Positions 23,629 to 32,813 of a stretch of 64,000 nt of DNA are shown here, piece by piece. Location: contig NZ_JAWHTC010000001.1 of NCBI RefSeq assembly GCF_032586155.1, forward strand, positions 186,001 to 250,000, in the 5' to 3' direction. How positions within the stretch are numbered: the first letter of the stretch is position 1; each line of letters opens with the position of its first letter. Source of the DNA: JAWHTC01 sp032586155 (lineage in GTDB: Bacteria > Pseudomonadota > Alphaproteobacteria > Rhodobacterales > Rhodobacteraceae). The notes below the pieces were generated by a model. That model saw only the letters and a program-made list of their open reading frames with translations, searched no databases and was not told where the DNA came from. Position numbers and translations under genes: made by a program.

Positions 23629-24067
23629 ACTGCAGCTCAGTGGATGCGAGTGACCACGATTTTGGGGGTGCACTGTTGTGAAAACTACCGGTGCGAGCGA
23701 AGCACCGAACAGCAGAAATGTACCGATCAGGCTTCTGTTCTGACGGATTTCACCATTGAAAGTATGAACAACCGGTTTTCGTACTGAGCGGCGGTGCAAA
23801 AATTTTCTGATCGCCAGGCGACGAAATTCCGCGAGCGCACGCAGCATTTTTTTTGGCACTTCCGAGTTGGGCTCGTACCGGGCTTTCGCTGCAGCCTGCA
23901 CTAAGGGCGGCTTTGGGGCCGTTGGTGGTCAACACCAAGAGGACGGCGTGAAATTCAATGGTGTTTGTTTGTGCAAAATACTGAGCAGCCTCATCTGACT
24001 GGGCCAAGATGATTGTTAGTGCATGATTGGCCTCTGATCCATGGTTATGATGGTGAGCCTCCCCATC
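23629..24067. other. Intergenic region without a supported gene
   Basis: About 440 bases of low coding character downstream of dctM. Short minus-strand frames exist but carry no family motif and overlap one another; the sequence resembles degraded intergenic repeat DNA. It leads directly into the insertion-sequence debris. Confidence 0.45.
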
Positions 24068-24177
24068 TGAACTGGTCCACCGCTATGTTTAGGAAACGGA
24101 GGACCGAGAATGGCGAACAAGCGACCGAAGCCGGAAGAGATAGTATCGAAGTTACGGCAAGTTGAGGTGTGTTGGGC
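24068..24177 (+). mobile_element. IS3-family insertion sequence remnant (left end and start of orfA)
   Basis: TGAACTGGTCC at 24068 resembles an IS3-family terminal end. It is followed by GGAGGACCGAGA and the ATG at 24110 starting MANKRPKPEEIVSKLRQVEV, the helix-turn-helix beginning of IS3-group OrfA proteins. The similarity stops after about 20 codons, where IS5-type sequence on the other strand begins, so this is a truncated copy. Confidence 0.65.
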
Positions 24178-24426
24178 AACGGTCAGGCAGGTCTGGATCG
24201 CTGCGTCGCTGAACCGCTGTTGCCGACCGCGTCTACCGTTCGGCGGCGGTATCCAGACCATCTCAGGGTCAAACCAAATCGATAGCGATCCACGTTGCTT
24301 CAACGCCGTGTTACAAGAAGGCCAATTCCTGGTCTTGTATTTCGTCGGCGCCCAACTGCTCATGCATCCCAGCTATCACTCTGGATTCAAACAGTGAATC
24401 CCAGGCGTGATTGATGCAACAAAGCC
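24178..24426 (-). mobile_element. IS5-family insertion sequence remnant (5' end of transposase plus terminal repeat)
   Basis: Reading leftwards from the terminal sequence GGCTTTGTTGCATCAATCA (24426 inward), a minus-strand frame gives KYKTRNWPSCNTALKQRGSL, then SIWFDPEMVW and GRRGRQQRFSDAAIQTCLT, the N-terminal part of IS5-group transposases. It ends at about 24178 against the IS3 fragment. The transposase lacks its DDE domain and is inactive. The IS end reaches to within 80 bp of the MFS gene and creates false upstream starts for it. Confidence 0.75.
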
Positions 24427-24503
24427 TCTCGCGGAGGGTATCACCGTTGGTCTGCGACACCATGGGCATTGTGTCGCAAGCTGCACGTCATATTCTCACG
24501 GTC

Positions 24504-25865
24504 ATGCAAGGCGCTCTCTCACATCCCGTCTACCGACGGCTTCTTCTGGCACAGATTCTCTCGGTGCTGGGCTCCGGTCTGACCACAATTGCGCTCGGCC
24601 TGCTGGCCTATGAGCTGGCTGGCGGCAACGCCGGTGCAGTTCTTGGAACGGCGTTGGCGATCAAGATGGTGGCTTATGTTGGATTGGCGCCGTTGGCCGC
24701 CGCGGCCTCGGCCCGGCTTCCGCGCAAACCGTTCCTGATCACGCTTGACCTGGCGCGGGCGGCGCTGGTGCTGGCGCTGCCCTTCGTTACCGAGATCTGG
24801 CAGATCTACCTGCTGGTCTTCGGCTTCCAGGCGTTTTCGGCGGCCTTTACGCCGACATTCCAGGCAACGATCCCGGATATGCTGGAAGACGAAGAAGAGT
24901 ATACCCAGGCGCTGTCCTATTCGCGCCTGACCTATGATCTGGAGGCATTGCTTGGCCCGACCATTGCCGGGGCACTGCTGGCGATCTCGTCTTTCCATAT
25001 CCTGTTTGCCGGAACCGCGATCGGCTTTCTGGCCTCGGCCGCACTTGTCGCCAGCGTGGTTCTGCCGACGCAGAACCCATCTGCGGCACGGGTCCCGTTT
25101 CGCAAGCGCCTGACACGGGGCGCATGGATCTATCTAGCTACGCCGCGTCTGCGCGGGCTGCTGGCGCTTTACATCGGTGTGGCCGCAGCTACGGCGATGG
25201 TCATCGTCAATACCGTCGTCCGGGTGAAGGTCGATCTGGGGTATGGCGATGAAATGGTGGCGCTGCATTTCGCGGCCAGTGGCATCGGCTCGATGGTGGT
25301 CGCGCTGGCTTTGCCGCGCCTTCTGGGCAGTAACCCTCCGCGCAAGGTGATGCTGACGGGAGCGCTGGTTATGACGCTTGGCATGGGTCTGGCCGGGATG
25401 GGTCCAGGCCTTGTCGCCGGGCTGGTCCTGTGGGTCGCGCTGGGCGCCGGGGCGTCGCTGATCCAGACTCCGGCCGGCCTTATGATCACCCGCTCCTGTC
25501 ACGCCGAAGACCGGCCCGCGCTGTTTGCGGCGCAATTTGCCCTGTCACATGCCGCATGGCTTCTGGCCTATCCGCTGGCGGGTCAGCTTGGTGCCTGGAT
25601 CGGGTTGTCGCCGACCTTCCTTATCATGGCAGCGCTCTCGACTGTCGCCTCTATCTTCGCCACCCGGCTGTGGCCGGCAGATGATCCGGTCGAGATCGAG
25701 CATGAGCACCCCGAGGAAGAGCATGAACACGCTTTCGGTGATGCGCTGCACCACGACCACAGGGCGACAGAGTCGTCTGATCCGGTGCGGCACCGTCACA
25801 AGGCCCGGCGCCATAATCATGTCTATGTGATTGACGACCACCACCCGGTCTGGCCAAAAGCGTAG
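24504..25865 (+). CDS. MFS transporter with histidine-rich C-terminal tail (NreB-like metal exporter candidate)
   Basis: A 453-residue major facilitator protein starting MQGALSHPVYRRLLLAQILS and containing about twelve hydrophobic segments up to residue 392. The FTPTFQATIPDMLEDEEEYT loop is typical of the MFS_3 group. The last 55 residues are cytoplasmic and His-rich: EIEHEHPEEEHEHAF, HHDHRATE, RHRHKARRHNHVY and DDHHPVWP. NreB-type nickel exporters also end in His-rich tails, so Ni, Co or Zn export is a reasonable guess. Start choice is uncertain: 24462 or 24414 are in frame, but the latter lies in the IS5 end. None has a good ribosome-binding site, so insertion may have removed the native promoter. 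Confidence 0.82.
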   Translation: MQGALSHPVYRRLLLAQILSVLGSGLTTIALGLLAYELAGGNAGAVLGTALAIKMVAYVGLAPLAAAASARLPRKPFLITLDLARAALVLALPFVTEIWQIYLLVFGFQAFSAAFTPTFQATIPDMLEDEEEYTQALSYSRLTYDLEALLGPTIAGALLAISSFHILFAGTAIGFLASAALVASVVLPTQNPSAARVPFRKRLTRGAWIYLATPRLRGLLALYIGVAAATAMVIVNTVVRVKVDLGYGDEMVALHFAASGIGSMVVALALPRLLGSNPPRKVMLTGALVMTLGMGLAGMGPGLVAGLVLWVALGAGASLIQTPAGLMITRSCHAEDRPALFAAQFALSHAAWLLAYPLAGQLGAWIGLSPTFLIMAALSTVASIFATRLWPADDPVEIEHEHPEEEHEHAFGDALHHDHRATESSDPVRHRHKARRHNHVYVIDDHHPVWPKA

Positions 25866-25895
25866 CTTCCTTTCCGGTCCTGATCGCTGACCGGT

Positions 25896-25909
25896 TGCAC
25901 CCGGGTGCA
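25896..25909. terminator. Palindrome after the MFS gene
   Basis: TGCACCCGGGTGCA is a perfect 14-bp palindrome 30 nt after the stop codon, followed five bases later by TTTTT. It may end transcription of the exporter gene, although the absence of a loop makes the hairpin weaker than a classical terminator. The rest of the 246-bp gap up to 26112 shows nothing else of note. Confidence 0.4.
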
Positions 25910-26111
25910 GAACGTTTTTGCGGCGAGACGGGGTGCAAACTCGGGAACCGATCGTGTTCAAACTCAAACAGAAATCAATGGCATTCGGGGATTGCTGTCG
26001 AATACAGGGAGGGCCGGCGCACAAAAGCTATCTTTTTGCACCCGAACAGCGGATCTTGGTAGAAGGTGAACCTGCGACAAGTATCGGAACCGAAACGAGG
26101 GAATATCTGCC

Positions 26112-27500
26112 ATGACTGAACGCGCCGAGGTGATCCGTGCCGCGCAAACCCTGGCCGATGATGCCCGGTTCGAAACCGATCTGGCCGGATTGGTGTGCCG
26201 TCCGACCGAGAGCCAGAACCCCGCGAGACGCGACGAGATGCAAAGCTATCTCGAAAACCTGTTGGTTCCCCGCCTGATGGCGTCGGGATTTGCCTGCGAG
26301 ATTCACCCCAACCCATTTGGCAACCCGTTCCTTGTTGCCCGTCGCGTTGAAGGCCCGGACTTGCCAACGGTCCTCGGATACGGGCATGGCGACGTGACCC
26401 GTGGGCAGGAGGGGTTGTGGAGCGACGGACGCAAACCCTTCGAGATGTGCCGCGAAGGGGACCGCCTGTATGGCCGGGGTACGGCCGACAACAAGGGCCA
26501 GCTCCTGATCAACCTGCTAGCGCTTGACTGTGTTCTGGCCCAGCGCGGGCGGCTAGGCTTCAACGCCATATGGCTGATCGAGATGGGGGAGGAAACCGGA
26601 TCACCCGGTCTGGCCGAGTTCTGTGCGGCCAACAAGGCGCTTTTGGCAGCAGACGTTCTGATCGCATCGGACGGACCGCGCATGACGCCGGAAACGCCGC
26701 TGGTGTTTCTTGGTGCGCGCGGGGCGATCAATTTCAGACTTGAGGTGGATTTGCGCGAGGGGGCGCATCATTCGGGGAACTGGGGCGGGCTTTTGGCAGA
26801 TCCGGCGGTGATTTTGGCCCAGGCTTTGGCGACGATCACGGATCGGCGTGGCCAGATCCGGGTGCGTGAGTGGCGGCCGACCAGCCTGACCCCGGAAATC
26901 CGTGAGGTGATCGCCAAACTGCCTGTGCCGGTAGGACCGGAAGTTGATCCCGATTGGGGGGAAAGCAGCCTGACACCGCAGGAACGCGTCTATGGTTGGA
27001 ATTCCTTTGCCGTGCTGACGATGGAAAGCGGCGTGCCCGCGGCACCGGTCAACGCGATCTCGGGGCGGGCCAGTGCCACTTGTCAGCTGCGCTTTGTTAC
27101 CGGGACCGATGCCGAGGACATCATGCCCGCCCTGCGGCGCCATCTTGACGCTGAAGGATTCGAACAGGTGCGTGTCGTGCAAGAGGAACATGGCTATTTC
27201 CCCGCCACCCGGTCCGACCCGGACAATTCGTGGGTCAGGCGGGTCGTTGCCTCGCTGGAACATACTATGGGTGTGGCCCCGCATCTGGCGCCCAATCTTG
27301 GCGGGTCGCTGCCCAACCATGTGTTTATGGATATTCTCGGGCTGCCGACGGTCTGGATTCCGCATTCCTATGGAGGCTGCAATCAGCACGCCCCAGACGA
27401 GCACTTGCTGCTCTCTGTGGTGTATCAGGCGCTTGGAATCATGGCCGGGCTGTATTGGGATCTGGGTGAGGCCGAGATCACGTGCCTTGCTGACCTGTAG
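26112..27500 (+). CDS. M20-family metallopeptidase
   Basis: A 462-residue peptidase of the M20 (ArgE/DapE/carboxypeptidase) family, which removes or cleaves amino acids from peptides or acylated amino acids with two Zn ions. Metal ligands are seen in LGYGHGDVTRG (His-x-Asp, near residue 91), YGRGTADNKGQLLINLLALD (Asp, near 125), IEMGEETGSPG (Glu-Glu, near 157) and a late His in SLPNHVFMD or NQHAPDEH. A dimerisation domain lies between. ATG 26112 follows GAGGGAATATC. It faces the peptide ABC transporter operon end to end, which suggests that it digests the imported peptide-like ligand. Confidence 0.9.
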   Translation: MTERAEVIRAAQTLADDARFETDLAGLVCRPTESQNPARRDEMQSYLENLLVPRLMASGFACEIHPNPFGNPFLVARRVEGPDLPTVLGYGHGDVTRGQEGLWSDGRKPFEMCREGDRLYGRGTADNKGQLLINLLALDCVLAQRGRLGFNAIWLIEMGEETGSPGLAEFCAANKALLAADVLIASDGPRMTPETPLVFLGARGAINFRLEVDLREGAHHSGNWGGLLADPAVILAQALATITDRRGQIRVREWRPTSLTPEIREVIAKLPVPVGPEVDPDWGESSLTPQERVYGWNSFAVLTMESGVPAAPVNAISGRASATCQLRFVTGTDAEDIMPALRRHLDAEGFEQVRVVQEEHGYFPATRSDPDNSWVRRVVASLEHTMGVAPHLAPNLGGSLPNHVFMDILGLPTVWIPHSYGGCNQHAPDEHLLLSVVYQALGIMAGLYWDLGEAEITCLADL

Positions 27501-27575
27501 GATCGCCACCGCGCAGGTCGGCGATCACGCGGCTCACCGCCATAGCCCCCAAGGTATCTTTGATACTTCGCCGTC

Positions 27576-29288
27576 TTAAGCCGGCGCTTCTTTCAATAGG
27601 TCCATGCGCGGCATTAGGTCCAGCAGGTGGCGTGAGTACTCATGCTCGGGCGCATTGAACAGCTGTTCGGCATCCGAGACTTCACAAAGGGCGCCATGGC
27701 GCATCACGGCGATCCGATCGCACATCTGGCGCACCACCGGAAGGTCGTGGCTGATGAACAGCATGGTCAGGCCCAGTTCTTGTTGCAGGTCCTTCAGAAG
27801 ATTGAGGATCGTTGCCTGCACCGATACGTCCAAAGCCGATGTCGGTTCGTCACAGATCAGGATGCGCGGGCGCGAGGCCAGGGCACGGGCGATGGAAATC
27901 CGTTGCCGCTGCCCTCCAGAGAACTCGTGCGGATAGCGCAGCGCTGCCTGCGCCCCCAAACCCACATGATTCAGCAGGTCGCCGACGATGCGGCGGGTCT
28001 CGGTCTCGTTTTCGGCCAGTTTGTAAAAGCGGATCGGCTCGGCCACGATATCCAGTACCCGCATCCGCGCGTTGAGCGACGAGTAGGGATCCTGGAAGAT
28101 CATCTGCAACGCGCGTCTTGCCTCGCGTGCGGCGGCGCTGCTTGGTTTGGATGACACGTCCTGGCTCAGCACACGGATCGTCCCGCCATCGGGGCGGTAA
28201 AGCCCGGCGATCAGACGCGCCACGGTGGATTTACCCGAGCCGGATTCACCGACGAGGCCGAATGTCTCGCCCTCGGTCACAGTGAATGAGACATTGTCGA
28301 CCGCTTGCAGCATCTTGCGGTTGCGTTTCAGCAGCGCCTTCTGCAGCACGAATGACAGGTCCAGGTTATTGACTTCGATCGCCTTGGCGGTGCCGCGATG
28401 GTCGCGTGATTGACCCAACCAATGGGTTTGAATGTCGATCCGCTCGAACGGTTGGGTGCCGCCTTCGATGTAGTCGACGGACGAAAACCGCTCCAGCTTG
28501 CGGTCGGCGCGCGGCACAGCAGCGATCAGCGACTTGGTATATTCGTGTTGTGGATCACCAAGGATCTGGGCCACGTCTCCGGTTTCCACCACCTCGCCGC
28601 GATACATCACCACCACCCGGTCGGCGATATTGGCGATGACGCCGATGTCGTGGGTGACGATGATCACGCCCAGGTCGCGTTCACGGCAAAGCCGTTTGAT
28701 CAGGTCGAGAATCTGTGCCTGGATCGACACGTCGAGCGCGGTGGTCGGTTCGTCCGCGATGATCAGATCCGGGTCACCCGCCAGCGCCAGTGCGATCACC
28801 ACCCGTTGGCGCATACCGCCGGAAAACTGGTGGGGATAGGCTTGAAGTCGTGCCTTGGCTTCGCTGATGCCAACTTGTTCCAGCAGTTCGACGGCGCGCC
28901 CTTCGGCCTTGGCGCCGGTCAGGTCGGTGGTTTTTTCGATGGTTTCCACCAACTGCGCGCCCACGGTCATCAGTGGGTTCAACGAAGTCTGCGGGTCCTG
29001 GAATATCATGCCGATCCGGTCGCCGCGGATGCGGCGCATCTGGTCCTCGGTTCGACCGCGCAGCTCTTCGCCTTCAAAAAGGATCGATCCGGCGCTGACG
29101 ATGCCGGGGGCTTCCAGCAGGTCGATGATAGCATTGCCGATGGTGGACTTGCCCGCGCCGGATTCACCGACCAGGCCGACCACCTCGCCGGGCTTCACTG
29201 TCAGGCTAACACCACGGGCGGCATGAACCGTGCCGCGACGGGTCGGGAAATCGACATCGAGGCCGTTGATTTGCAGAAGTTCAGTCAT
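27576..29288 (-). CDS. Peptide ABC transporter, fused double ATP-binding protein (DppD-DppF type)
   Basis: A 570-residue protein with two complete ABC ATPase domains joined in one chain. The first has Walker A GLVGESGAGKSTIG near residue 39, signature QFSGGMRQRV and Walker B DLIIADEPTTALDV. The second has Walker A GLVGESGSGKSTVA near residue 345, signature EFSGGQRQRI and Walker B ILICDEPTSALDV. Both carry the oligopeptide/dipeptide C-terminal extension, for example EYTKSLIAAVPRA after the first. It powers the import channel made by the next two genes. The start overlaps the DppC-like stop by ATGA. Such fusions are common in this group of bacteria. Confidence 0.93.
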   Translation of the reverse strand: MTELLQINGLDVDFPTRRGTVHAARGVSLTVKPGEVVGLVGESGAGKSTIGNAIIDLLEAPGIVSAGSILFEGEELRGRTEDQMRRIRGDRIGMIFQDPQTSLNPLMTVGAQLVETIEKTTDLTGAKAEGRAVELLEQVGISEAKARLQAYPHQFSGGMRQRVVIALALAGDPDLIIADEPTTALDVSIQAQILDLIKRLCRERDLGVIIVTHDIGVIANIADRVVVMYRGEVVETGDVAQILGDPQHEYTKSLIAAVPRADRKLERFSSVDYIEGGTQPFERIDIQTHWLGQSRDHRGTAKAIEVNNLDLSFVLQKALLKRNRKMLQAVDNVSFTVTEGETFGLVGESGSGKSTVARLIAGLYRPDGGTIRVLSQDVSSKPSSAAAREARRALQMIFQDPYSSLNARMRVLDIVAEPIRFYKLAENETETRRIVGDLLNHVGLGAQAALRYPHEFSGGQRQRISIARALASRPRILICDEPTSALDVSVQATILNLLKDLQQELGLTMLFISHDLPVVRQMCDRIAVMRHGALCEVSDAEQLFNAPEHEYSRHLLDLMPRMDLLKEAPA

Positions 29289-30226
29289 CGTAGCTTCGGA
29301 TTGAGCGCATCACGCATCCAATCCCCCAGAAGGTTGACGGCGAAGACAAGAACCACCAGCGCGATGGCCGGGAAGAAGGTGATCCACCACAGGCCTGAGA
29401 ACAGGTATTCATTACCCACCCGAATGAGCGTGCCCAGCGACGGCGTGGTCGGCGGGATACCCTGGCCGAGGAACGAGAGCGTTGCCTCGGCGATGATCGC
29501 GAGCGCCAGGCCGATGGTGGCGATTACCAGCACCGGACGCAGCGTGTTTGGAAGGATATGGCGCATCATGATCAACCAGCCGGGCAAGCCGATGATCCGG
29601 GCGGCCTGCACATATTCCTTGTTAGCCTCAACCATGGTTGCCCCTCGGGTGACGCGGGCAAACTGCGGCCAGTCGGTGAGGCCGATGGCAATAATGACCA
29701 CGTAAACCGCGAAGTCGTCCCGAACTTCGATTGGCAGAAAGGCCCGCCCGATGCCGTTGATCAGGATGGCCAGAAGGATGCCGGGAATGGTCAGCTGCAC
29801 ATCGGCGATCCGCATGATCACCGCATCGGTCACCCCGCCGACATAACCCGAGATCACGCCCAGCGTGACCCCAAGAACCATGCCGAGGCAGACCGCAGCC
29901 GCCCCAACAAGGATGGACAGCCGCCCACCATAGAGGATGGTCGAGAGCATGTCGCGGCCCTGGTTGTCGGTGCCCAGAGGGTATTGCGGCTGTCCACCTT
30001 CGATCCAGGCCGGGGGCAGCTTGCCGTCCCAGAGCGAAATCTGTGCCGGGTCGAACGGGTCGAACGGTGCGATCAAGGGGGCGAAAACACAGGCCAGGAT
30101 GGCGATGAGGGTAATTGAGGCAGCGATAATGGCGCCGGGCGAATGCAGAAAGGACCAGACGATGTCATTGTCCTTCATCCGCTCCCAGCGGGTCATCGGG
30201 CGGTCTTGGGGTCGGTCTAGGCTCAT
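29285..30226 (-). CDS. Peptide ABC transporter permease (DppC type)
   Basis: A 313-residue inner-membrane permease. An N-terminal cytoplasmic tail is followed by the first helix (GAIIAASITLIAILACVFAP), then a periplasmic loop with PLGTDNQGRDMLSTILYGGR, the DppC/OppC signature, and five more helices. The EAA loop that contacts the ATPase reads EYVQAARIIGLPGWLIMMRH near residue 210. ATG 30226 follows GGGAGAG, 4 nt after the DppB-like stop; a longer frame upstream overlaps that gene and is not used. Confidence 0.92.
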   Translation of the reverse strand: MSLDRPQDRPMTRWERMKDNDIVWSFLHSPGAIIAASITLIAILACVFAPLIAPFDPFDPAQISLWDGKLPPAWIEGGQPQYPLGTDNQGRDMLSTILYGGRLSILVGAAAVCLGMVLGVTLGVISGYVGGVTDAVIMRIADVQLTIPGILLAILINGIGRAFLPIEVRDDFAVYVVIIAIGLTDWPQFARVTRGATMVEANKEYVQAARIIGLPGWLIMMRHILPNTLRPVLVIATIGLALAIIAEATLSFLGQGIPPTTPSLGTLIRVGNEYLFSGLWWITFFPAIALVVLVFAVNLLGDWMRDALNPKLR

Positions 30227-30230
30227 CGCG

Positions 30231-31199
30231 TTACTCTCCCAGCCGGATGCGCGGGTCGACGACGAAGTAGAGAATGTCGACAACCAGGTTGATCAGAACG
30301 AACAGTAGGGCGACGAAGACCAGATAGGCCGCCATGATCGGCACGTCGACGAAATCGACCGCCTGAATGAACATCAGTCCGGTGCCGGGCCATTGGAACA
30401 CCGTTTCGGTGATCACGGAAAAGGCAATCAGCCCGCCGATATTCAGCCCGATGATGGTGATCACGGGCACCAGAGTGTTGCGCAGGGCGTGGCGGAAGTT
30501 GATGGCGCGTTCCGACAGGCCCCGTGCGCGGGCGAACTTGATGAAATCGGTTTGCATGACTTCAAGCATCTCGGCCCGCACCAATCGCAGGATCAGTGTC
30601 AGTTGAAACAGCGAGAGCGTGATCGCGGGCAGGATGATCGCCCGCCATCCATCCACCGACAGAAGCGAGGTTTTCCACCAGCCAAGTTCAATCGCGCCGC
30701 TGCGCCCGGACGAGGGCAGCCAGCGCAGGTGCACGGCAAAGATGTAGATCAGGGCAATGCCGATGATGAAGGTCGGCAAGCTGACCCCGACCAGGGAAAC
30801 CGACAGAATAGAGCGGCTTATCCAGGATTTTCGTCGGATGCCGGTATAGACGCCGAGGGTGATGCCGACGACCAAAGCGATGATCGCGCTGACAAAAACC
30901 AACTCCAGCGTGGCGGGCAGCCGTTCCAGGATCAGCTGGTCCACCGGGCGTTTGATCCGGTAGCTGAGGCCAAAGTCACCCTGCAGCATGTTGCCAAGGA
31001 ACCGGGTGTATTGGGTCAGGATCGGATCATCCAAGCCCAACTGCTGGCGAATCTCGATCCGTTGTTCGCGGGTGGCGTCCTGTCCGACCATGTTGTTGAC
31101 TGGATCGCCGACGAAGTTGAACAGCGAGAAGCTCACCGCAGACACGATGGCCATCACCAACACCGACTGTGCAAGCCGCTTGAGAATGAAGAAGAACAT
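30231..31199 (-). CDS. Peptide ABC transporter permease (DppB type)
   Basis: A 322-residue permease beginning MFFFILKRLAQSVLVMAIVS, the usual first helix of DppB/OppB. The periplasmic part has GQDATREQRIEIRQQLGLDD and FGLSYRIKRPV, both family markers. Six hydrophobic segments follow. The EAA loop reads DFIKFARARGLSERAINFRH near residue 222. It pairs with the DppC-like permease encoded next. The gap to the binding-protein gene holds alternative GC hairpins. Confidence 0.92.
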   Translation of the reverse strand: MFFFILKRLAQSVLVMAIVSAVSFSLFNFVGDPVNNMVGQDATREQRIEIRQQLGLDDPILTQYTRFLGNMLQGDFGLSYRIKRPVDQLILERLPATLELVFVSAIIALVVGITLGVYTGIRRKSWISRSILSVSLVGVSLPTFIIGIALIYIFAVHLRWLPSSGRSGAIELGWWKTSLLSVDGWRAIILPAITLSLFQLTLILRLVRAEMLEVMQTDFIKFARARGLSERAINFRHALRNTLVPVITIIGLNIGGLIAFSVITETVFQWPGTGLMFIQAVDFVDVPIMAAYLVFVALLFVLINLVVDILYFVVDPRIRLGE

Positions 31200-31203
31200 G
31201 AAC

Positions 31204-31245
31204 GCCCCGGAAGTTGCGCCGGGGCAGGAAGGACCCCGCCCCGGC
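31204..31245 (-). promoter_or_regulatory. Mutually exclusive hairpins between binding-protein and dppB-like genes
   Basis: On the transcribed strand three arms occur in order: GCCGGGGC (31245-31238), GCCCCGGC (31225-31218) and CCGGGGC (31210-31204). The middle arm can pair with the first (8 bp) or with the third (7 bp), not both. No T-run follows. Placement between the binding protein and the permeases suggests mRNA processing or attenuation that favours the binding protein. Confidence 0.5.
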
Positions 31246-31253
31246 CGCCTGTC

Positions 31254-32813
31254 TTATTTCATGACCGTAAAGCGCGGGCGGAAGGCGTCATCCGCCGCGA
31301 TCTGGATGTCGACATTGTCCGCAATACCCCAAGCCAGAACCTGGTGATGGATCGGCACGTAAGGCATGTCGGTTTTGACCTGCGTCCAGGCCTCATCAAT
31401 CATCGCGGTGCGCTTGTCGATGTCGATCTCCGTGGTGATCGCCTTGGTGATCTCGTTCACGCGGGCATTGTTGTAGCCGGTTGCGTTCCACGAACCTTCA
31501 CCGTCCAGCAGGTACGAGAAAACATAGTGGCTATCGAGCGTCGGAACACCCCAGCCCAGCATGTAGAAGTCGGACTCGCGCTTTTGGATTTTCGGGAAGT
31601 GCTGCGCCTTCGGGATCGCGTCGAGATTCACCTTGACTCCGATCTTGGCCAGCATCGCCACGGCTGCCTGACAGATCTTTTCGTCGTTGTTGTAGCGGTT
31701 GTTAGGGCAGTCGAGACGGATCGAGAACCCGTCAGGATAGCCTGCCTCCGCCAGAAGCGCCTTGGCTTTTGCGGTATCAAACCCGTAGGACGGATCGTTT
31801 GCCGGCGTATTTCCCAGAACACCCGGCGGGGTGATCATTCCGGTGGGGAAGGACAGGCCTTCCATCACCACACGACGGATCGCTTCCTTGTCGATGGCAA
31901 GGTTGAAGGCCTGACGCACCTTGGCGTCCTTGAACGGGTTGCCCTCGGCGTCTGAGGTGCGCAGCTTGTCGACGCCCTGGTCCATGCCGAAGAAGATCGA
32001 GCGGATTTGCGCCACGGTCTTCACGTTGAGCCCGTCGGCGCCTTCGATCCGCTTGAGGTCCTGCAGCGGCGGATCAAGCACGAAATCGACCTCGCCGGAC
32101 AGAAGCGCCGCAACGCGTGTCGCGGCATTGGTGATCGGGCGATATTCGATCTTGTCGATATTGCCCGGGAACATGCCCTTGCCCCACCAGTTCGGATTGG
32201 CCGCAAGAACGGTCATTTCGTCCGGCGCGCGGCTGACCAGCGTGAACGGGCCAGTGCCGTTGGCATTACGAACGGCAAAGGTTTCTTCCTTGGCTTTGAA
32301 GTCCTGCGGTGCGACCACGTTGTTGGACTCGGCCCAGCCCTTGTCCATCATATAGATCGAGGTCAGCTGGTTGGGTAGGATCGGGTTCGGGCCATCGGTG
32401 GTCAGCTTGACGGTATAGTCGTCGATCACCTCGACCCCGGTGACGTTCTTGGCCTGCTCCTTGAAGTCCGAAGCTTCGTGATTTGCGCGCTCGAACGAGA
32501 ACACCACGTCCTCGGCGGTAAAGTCGGCGCCATCGTGGAATTTCACCCCCTGGCGCAGCTTGAAGGTCCAGCCATCGGCGCCGGCCTCCCAGCTTTCGGC
32601 CAACTCGGGTTGAAGCACCAGGCTGGCGTCGCGAGTGACCAGAGATTCATAAATCTGGCCGTTCATTGCGATGGTCGGGCCTTCGTTCTGCGAATGCGGG
32701 TCCATGGTCAGGGCGTCGCCCTGGCTGGTCCATCGCAAAACGTTCTCGGCCAGCGCTGGGCTGGCAACGGTCAGAGCCGCAACGGAAACGGCAAGCAATT
32801 TCGTGAATTGCAT
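31254..32813 (-). CDS. Peptide ABC transporter solute-binding protein (family 5)
   Basis: A 519-residue DppA/OppA-type periplasmic binding protein, first gene of the ABC operon. The signal peptide is MQFTKLLAVSVAALTVASPA ending LAEN. The mature domain has LAESWEAGADGWTFKLRQGV and KFHDGADFTAEDVVFSFERA near residue 90, the family signature, and a C-terminal lobe ending ADDAFRPRFTVMK. The ATG at 32813 follows AAGGAGGAAGAA; the frame extends 40 codons upstream into the promoter region without homology. Ligand unknown; the opposing M20 peptidase suggests a peptide or acyl-amino acid. Confidence 0.93.
   Translation of the reverse strand: MQFTKLLAVSVAALTVASPALAENVLRWTSQGDALTMDPHSQNEGPTIAMNGQIYESLVTRDASLVLQPELAESWEAGADGWTFKLRQGVKFHDGADFTAEDVVFSFERANHEASDFKEQAKNVTGVEVIDDYTVKLTTDGPNPILPNQLTSIYMMDKGWAESNNVVAPQDFKAKEETFAVRNANGTGPFTLVSRAPDEMTVLAANPNWWGKGMFPGNIDKIEYRPITNAATRVAALLSGEVDFVLDPPLQDLKRIEGADGLNVKTVAQIRSIFFGMDQGVDKLRTSDAEGNPFKDAKVRQAFNLAIDKEAIRRVVMEGLSFPTGMITPPGVLGNTPANDPSYGFDTAKAKALLAEAGYPDGFSIRLDCPNNRYNNDEKICQAAVAMLAKIGVKVNLDAIPKAQHFPKIQKRESDFYMLGWGVPTLDSHYVFSYLLDGEGSWNATGYNNARVNEITKAITTEIDIDKRTAMIDEAWTQVKTDMPYVPIHHQVLAWGIADNVDIQIAADDAFRPRFTVMK

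Noticed and set aside
24016..24363. 115-aa frame as a complete gene
   Set aside because: Only its first 62 codons resemble IS5 transposases; the rest is read through unrelated IS3 sequence.
30393..31955. 520-aa plus-strand frame over the peptide ABC genes
   Set aside because: Antisense shadow spanning two real genes and their gap; no motif and a composition dominated by Gln, Asp, His and Arg.
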